From NCBI GenBank assembly GCA_964426755.1, contig CAYRRR010000028.1, positions 1-6,461 on the forward strand: a DNA stretch of 6,461 nucleotides, read 5' to 3'. Numbering within the stretch: position 1 is the stretch's first letter; every line of letters starts with the position of its first letter. Below the pieces are notes generated by a model. The model did no database searches. It was not told the DNA's origin and worked only from the letters and a program-made list of their open reading frames with translations. Made by a program: the position numbers and the translations under genes. Shown here in pieces: positions 3,950 through 6,461 of the stretch. The stretch comes from CAYRRR01 sp964426755 (GTDB taxonomy: Bacteria > Patescibacteriota > Saccharimonadia > Saccharimonadales > JAGQNJ01).

Positions 3950-5357
3950 ATGTGGGGAAATCTTGTTGATAGCTGGTTATGGTCCAGGTTCTCACACCAG
4001 ATGAAAGTTCAGTACCAAATGTAATTGTGCCCGAACCCCTTAAATTAACCGTTTGACCAATGGCGGAGCCTAAACTACCACTACCGCTGATTGAAACTTT
4101 ACTCCAATACGCATGAAAGATCATGCCGGGCATATTAACACTGCCGCTAACATTCACTGTTTCTAAATCTTGAGAAGTTTTTAAATCGCTACCAGTCACG
4201 CTTGTACAGTTGGGGTTACAGGCAGCCGTTGTTTTAAAGCTTATAAAATGAATTCCTGTACCGGCGCTATTAGCAATCAGCTGGGTAGAGCCACTAACAG
4301 AAATAGTGCCATCAACAATGATAACGGGGCGGTTTGCACCGACGCTATCTGCAACCCTCAGACGAGCAGAGCCGCTAATCGACAAATTTCCGGTGACATA
4401 CACGTTGCCTTGAACCGACATCTCGCACGAACCAGATATTGTTAGATTGCCATTTAATCGTAGGTTATTTGTAAGTGTTTTAAGTTTTGATCCTTGGCAG
4501 CCGTAGTCATTTGCATCGGCTGTTGTCGTAACATTATTAATGTGATTTTGGCGGCTATACGTTGGTGTTGTTACGGGTGGAGCAGTACAGCCTAGCTGTA
4601 GGCCTTGCCCATCACTACCAGGTAAAATGTTGCCTCCATGACTTGGGCCTGAACTGGTTTGATTGGTAGCACATACAGTGCCGTAAATTCTGGTGCTGTT
4701 TCCGTCAAATGAAATTGGTTCACCGCTTGTACATACCTCCGGGTAGGATGATCCGGGGTTGGCGCCAGCAGGGCATGATTGATGAGCAATATTAACGTTA
4801 ACTGGCTGCGCGTGTGTGCCAATGCGGGACGAGCCGGACATGCTGAGACTTCCGTTGACAAACACATCAGTATTAGTAACGTTTGCGCTGCCGCCTAGAA
4901 TTAATCCTCCCGGCCCGGTGTGTACCGCATAGCCATCCGAGCTGGTACCAACAATCGTTACTTTAATTATACGTGAGCTTTCGACTTCGTTTTTGTTAAA
5001 ACGATAAACGTTGCCGGTAGCGACAATTTGTTTGGCGTTGGTATCGGCCATGTTGATAATAGTGGTTGTATACGTTCCGCGTCCTTGCGTGGCATTATTA
5101 AAGAACTCTTGTTCGCTAACATGGCCGGCAAAATTCTCATCTTCATTAATTTCTTTAACGGCTTGCTCTATTCCGGCCTCTGCTACCATTAGCGCATTAG
5201 CTGAAAAGACTTTGTTATTACTGATAGCATACTGACTAATGCTTAGGCTTGCTAAAGAAAATCCAACTATCAATAAGACGGTGGTAATAATAAGCACACT
5301 AACAAGTAGCATGCCAGTTTGAGGTTTTTTTAGTTGCTGAATTTTTTTCTTAATCAT
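3948..5357 (-). CDS. Large PilX/GspK-like prepilin with SGS-repeat beta domain
   Basis: I start at the ATG at 5357-5355, which overlaps the preceding stop by 8 bp; a further upstream ATG at 5387 would lengthen the leader by ten residues and is less likely. The 469 residues begin with a basic leader ending in Gly15, a likely prepilin peptidase site, then a hydrophobic helix (16-40). Position +5 is Ser20, not Glu, as in GspK/PilX-type tip pilins. After a helical neck (41-75) and an alpha/beta part, the protein from about 150 onward is rich in Ser, Gly, Thr and Asn with recurring beta-strand/turn units around 'SGS' (174, 308, 328, 355, 404, 424) and related 'GGS' and 'RGSG', suggesting a beta-helix or stacked sheets. 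Eight cysteines (195, 209, 229, 257, 287, 311, 380, 384) all fall in this exported part and may form disulfides. It is last of three pilin genes. A role at the pilus tip or in adhesion is inferred. Confidence 0.85.
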   Translation of the reverse strand: MIKKKIQQLKKPQTGMLLVSVLIITTVLLIVGFSLASLSISQYAISNNKVFSANALMVAEAGIEQAVKEINEDENFAGHVSEQEFFNNATQGRGTYTTTIINMADTNAKQIVATGNVYRFNKNEVESSRIIKVTIVGTSSDGYAVHTGPGGLILGGSANVTNTDVFVNGSLSMSGSSRIGTHAQPVNVNIAHQSCPAGANPGSSYPEVCTSGEPISFDGNSTRIYGTVCATNQTSSGPSHGGNILPGSDGQGLQLGCTAPPVTTPTYSRQNHINNVTTTADANDYGCQGSKLKTLTNNLRLNGNLTISGSCEMSVQGNVYVTGNLSISGSARLRVADSVGANRPVIIVDGTISVSGSTQLIANSAGTGIHFISFKTTAACNPNCTSVTGSDLKTSQDLETVNVSGSVNMPGMIFHAYWSKVSISGSGSLGSAIGQTVNLRGSGTITFGTELSSGVRTWTITSYQQDFPT

Positions 5358-6012
5358 TTCTAAACACCATCCTTGTTGAATACTCAACGCTTACCGCTTG
5401 GTTATATTTAGTATCTTGCAGTTTGACATACAGCTCAATGGAGCGAGCTGCAGTTGGGGTGACTTCTTGATTTTGATCATTGTAATAGCGAACGGTAAAC
5501 GTATCGACATTAGTTAAGATTTCTCTATCGGCTGAACAAGTTGGTGAAGCTGCCGCTGGTGGGCAAGATGTGGCAGTTGAGTTTCCGGCCACAGGTGATG
5601 CTAAGCTGCGCTTATATAATATGTCGCCCTCCAGATAATAAATAATGTTGTTTTTTTCAGATATATACAGGGCTGGATCAGCAAAAATAATATTACCGTT
5701 ATTGTCTTCAACTGCGGTTGCTAAAACGAGAGTATCACTATCAGAAGCCCAACTCAAAAGATTACCGGGAGCTTCGGGTGCGTGCGCATCTTCCCAGCGG
5801 TTATTCGCGTCAGCATTGCCAGATAGGCGAATGTCGTCACCAATTAAATCAAGCGCTGATTGGGCTTCGCCGAGTAATTGCGCGCGCGCTTCGGTAGTGC
5901 TATATTGCACGATACTGTTGGTCATAAAATTAATAATTATAAATATAAGCAAACTGGTAACAGTTAGGGCAATAATAGTTTCAACTAACGTAAAGCCTTT
6001 GTCGGATTTCAT
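5350..6012 (-). CDS. PilW/GspJ-like minor prepilin
   Basis: The 220-residue protein has a classic type IV prepilin start: a 6-residue leader 'MKSDKG', cleaved before 'FTLVE' with Glu at +5, and a hydrophobic helix to about residue 30. The C-terminal domain has 'QSALDLIGDDIRLSG' (51-65), and ends with 'FTVRYYNDQNQEV' (172-184) and 'SIELYVKLQD' (191-200), the pattern of PilW/GspJ proteins. Cys150 and Cys159 flank a short Pro/Ala loop and probably form a disulfide after export. It would be processed by the PilD-type peptidase, sit in the cytoplasmic membrane and join the pilus priming complex with its neighbours. Its start overlaps the previous stop by 4 bp (ATGA), and its stop overlaps the next start by 8 bp, so the three are translated together. 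GspJ of a secretion system is the alternative; pilus use is more likely in this type of organism. Confidence 0.87.
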   Translation of the reverse strand: MKSDKGFTLVETIIALTVTSLLIFIIINFMTNSIVQYSTTEARAQLLGEAQSALDLIGDDIRLSGNADANNRWEDAHAPEAPGNLLSWASDSDTLVLATAVEDNNGNIIFADPALYISEKNNIIYYLEGDILYKRSLASPVAGNSTATSCPPAAASPTCSADREILTNVDTFTVRYYNDQNQEVTPTAARSIELYVKLQDTKYNQAVSVEYSTRMVFRND

Positions 6013-6401
6013 TGCACAATCCCGATCACGCCTATCAGCGAACTAAGTTGAACATCTCTGGTTTGGCCGCCATAATTGTAACGTACCGTAACATCTACTC
6101 GTTTAATACCTGGCGACGGTTCGCTTACTACAACGGTGCCGTTGCTGCCTTGCGGCAGGGTTGATGGCAGGCTAGAGGTAAAATCTATATTCTGGCCGGC
6201 TGTTAAGTTGTTGTAGTTACTGTTGCGAAGCGATTCGATCTGGCGCTGGGCTGCACGTGTAGCGCTATCGAGATAACTTGTTTGTACTTGAGCTCGCTGG
6301 ATGCTTATAAAAATATTACTAAGACCTGCAAAAATAACACCGATTACTAAAATGGTTACGAGTAGCTCAACCAGTGTAAGGCCAGACTCATTGTGCTTCA
6401 T
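6009..6401 (-). CDS. PilV/GspI-like minor prepilin
   Basis: I use the ATG at 6401-6399, which gives 130 residues and a typical 7-residue leader ending 'ESG', cut before 'LTLVE' (Glu at +5). An ATG ten codons upstream (6431) would put a hydrophobic stretch before the leader and overlap the putative promoter, so it is unlikely. The hydrophobic helix spans about residues 8-29, followed by 'AQVQTSYLDSATRAAQRQIESLR' as a helical stretch of the kind seen in PilV/GspI minor pilins, then a small beta domain ('GTVVVSEPSPGIKRVDVTVRYN'). No cysteine is present. It is the first gene of the three-pilin unit and ends in a 4-bp overlap with the next start. It should be processed by the prepilin peptidase and inserted into the membrane as a pilus initiation subunit. 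Confidence 0.85.
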   Translation of the reverse strand: MKHNESGLTLVELLVTILVIGVIFAGLSNIFISIQRAQVQTSYLDSATRAAQRQIESLRNSNYNNLTAGQNIDFTSSLPSTLPQGSNGTVVVSEPSPGIKRVDVTVRYNYGGQTRDVQLSSLIGVIGIVQ

Positions 6402-6411
6402 GCTTATGCAT

Positions 6412-6417
6412 AGTATA
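6412..6417 (-). promoter_or_regulatory. Putative -10 box of the minor-pilin operon
   Basis: On the minus strand TATACT (6417-6412) stands ten bases before the ATG at 6401, which would leave a leader of only about 3-4 bases. No strong -35 is seen at the usual distance and no Shine-Dalgarno precedes the ATG. The right end (6432-6461) holds no further feature I can support. Confidence 0.35.
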
Positions 6418-6461
6418 ACTGATTGCAGCACGGTCTCATATGGAGTGAATAAAAATTAAAA

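Noticed and set aside
4248..4867. Open frames opposite or out of frame within the large pilin gene
   Set aside because: They lie wholly inside a well-supported gene with a clear prepilin start and repeats, and have no start signals or recognisable products.
5645..6046. Plus-strand open frame of 133 codons across the PilW-like gene
   Set aside because: Shadow of the minus-strand pilin; composition is atypical and no ribosome site is present.
1..6461. CRISPR arrays, tRNA or rRNA genes, insertion sequences
   Set aside because: No spaced direct repeats, cloverleaf or rRNA-like stretches, transposase motifs or terminal inverted repeats are visible.

Overview
The window looks like a draft-genome scaffold from a small-genome bacterium, most likely a Patescibacteria/CPR lineage such as Candidatus Saccharibacteria. 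The evidence for that is indirect: AT-rich, tightly packed genes, short proteins, several start codons placed just after a -10 box as if transcripts were leaderless, a CIRCE-controlled small heat-shock gene, and a compact type IV pilus minor-pilin cluster. TGA and TAA both act as ordinary stops. I did no database search, so the taxon is an inference.

Left part (1-1349, + strand): a small unknown protein, a terminator hairpin that runs straight into the promoter of the next gene, then a DUF2268-like HExxH metalloprotease gene broken by one in-frame TAA. After it come about 300 bases with no convincing gene and a small tandem duplication.

Middle (1350-2713, + strand): a four-gene operon of an ArsR-family repressor, an FAD/NAD(P)H ferredoxin-reductase-like flavoprotein (its middle lost in a 100-N assembly gap), a 78-residue unknown protein, and a DUF488/YeaO protein. 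The genes are 3 bp apart, abutting, and overlapping by 4 bp. A 7-bp inverted repeat covers the -10 box and the start codon of the repressor gene, suggesting autoregulation. The repressor carries Cys57 plus a C-terminal C-x3-C-x-H motif, so it may sense metal or thiol/redox state and control the flavoprotein.

Next (2714-3949, + strand): a MazG-like protein with degenerate metal-binding residues, a 38-residue very basic protein with a perfect Shine-Dalgarno that is absent from the usual ORF size range, and an hsp20 gene under a perfect CIRCE operator whose spacer contains the -35 box. A strong terminator ends this block.

Right part (3948-6431, - strand, convergent): three overlapping genes for prepilin-like proteins, in transcription order PilV/GspI-like, PilW/GspJ-like and a 469-residue PilX/GspK-like protein that lacks Glu5. 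The last has a long C-terminal domain rich in 'SGS' beta-repeats and eight cysteines, and may be the tip or adhesive subunit of the pilus. No wholly new system is evident; the most notable items are the repressor-flavoprotein operon, the large SGS-repeat pilin, the repeated leaderless start geometry and the 38-residue basic protein.
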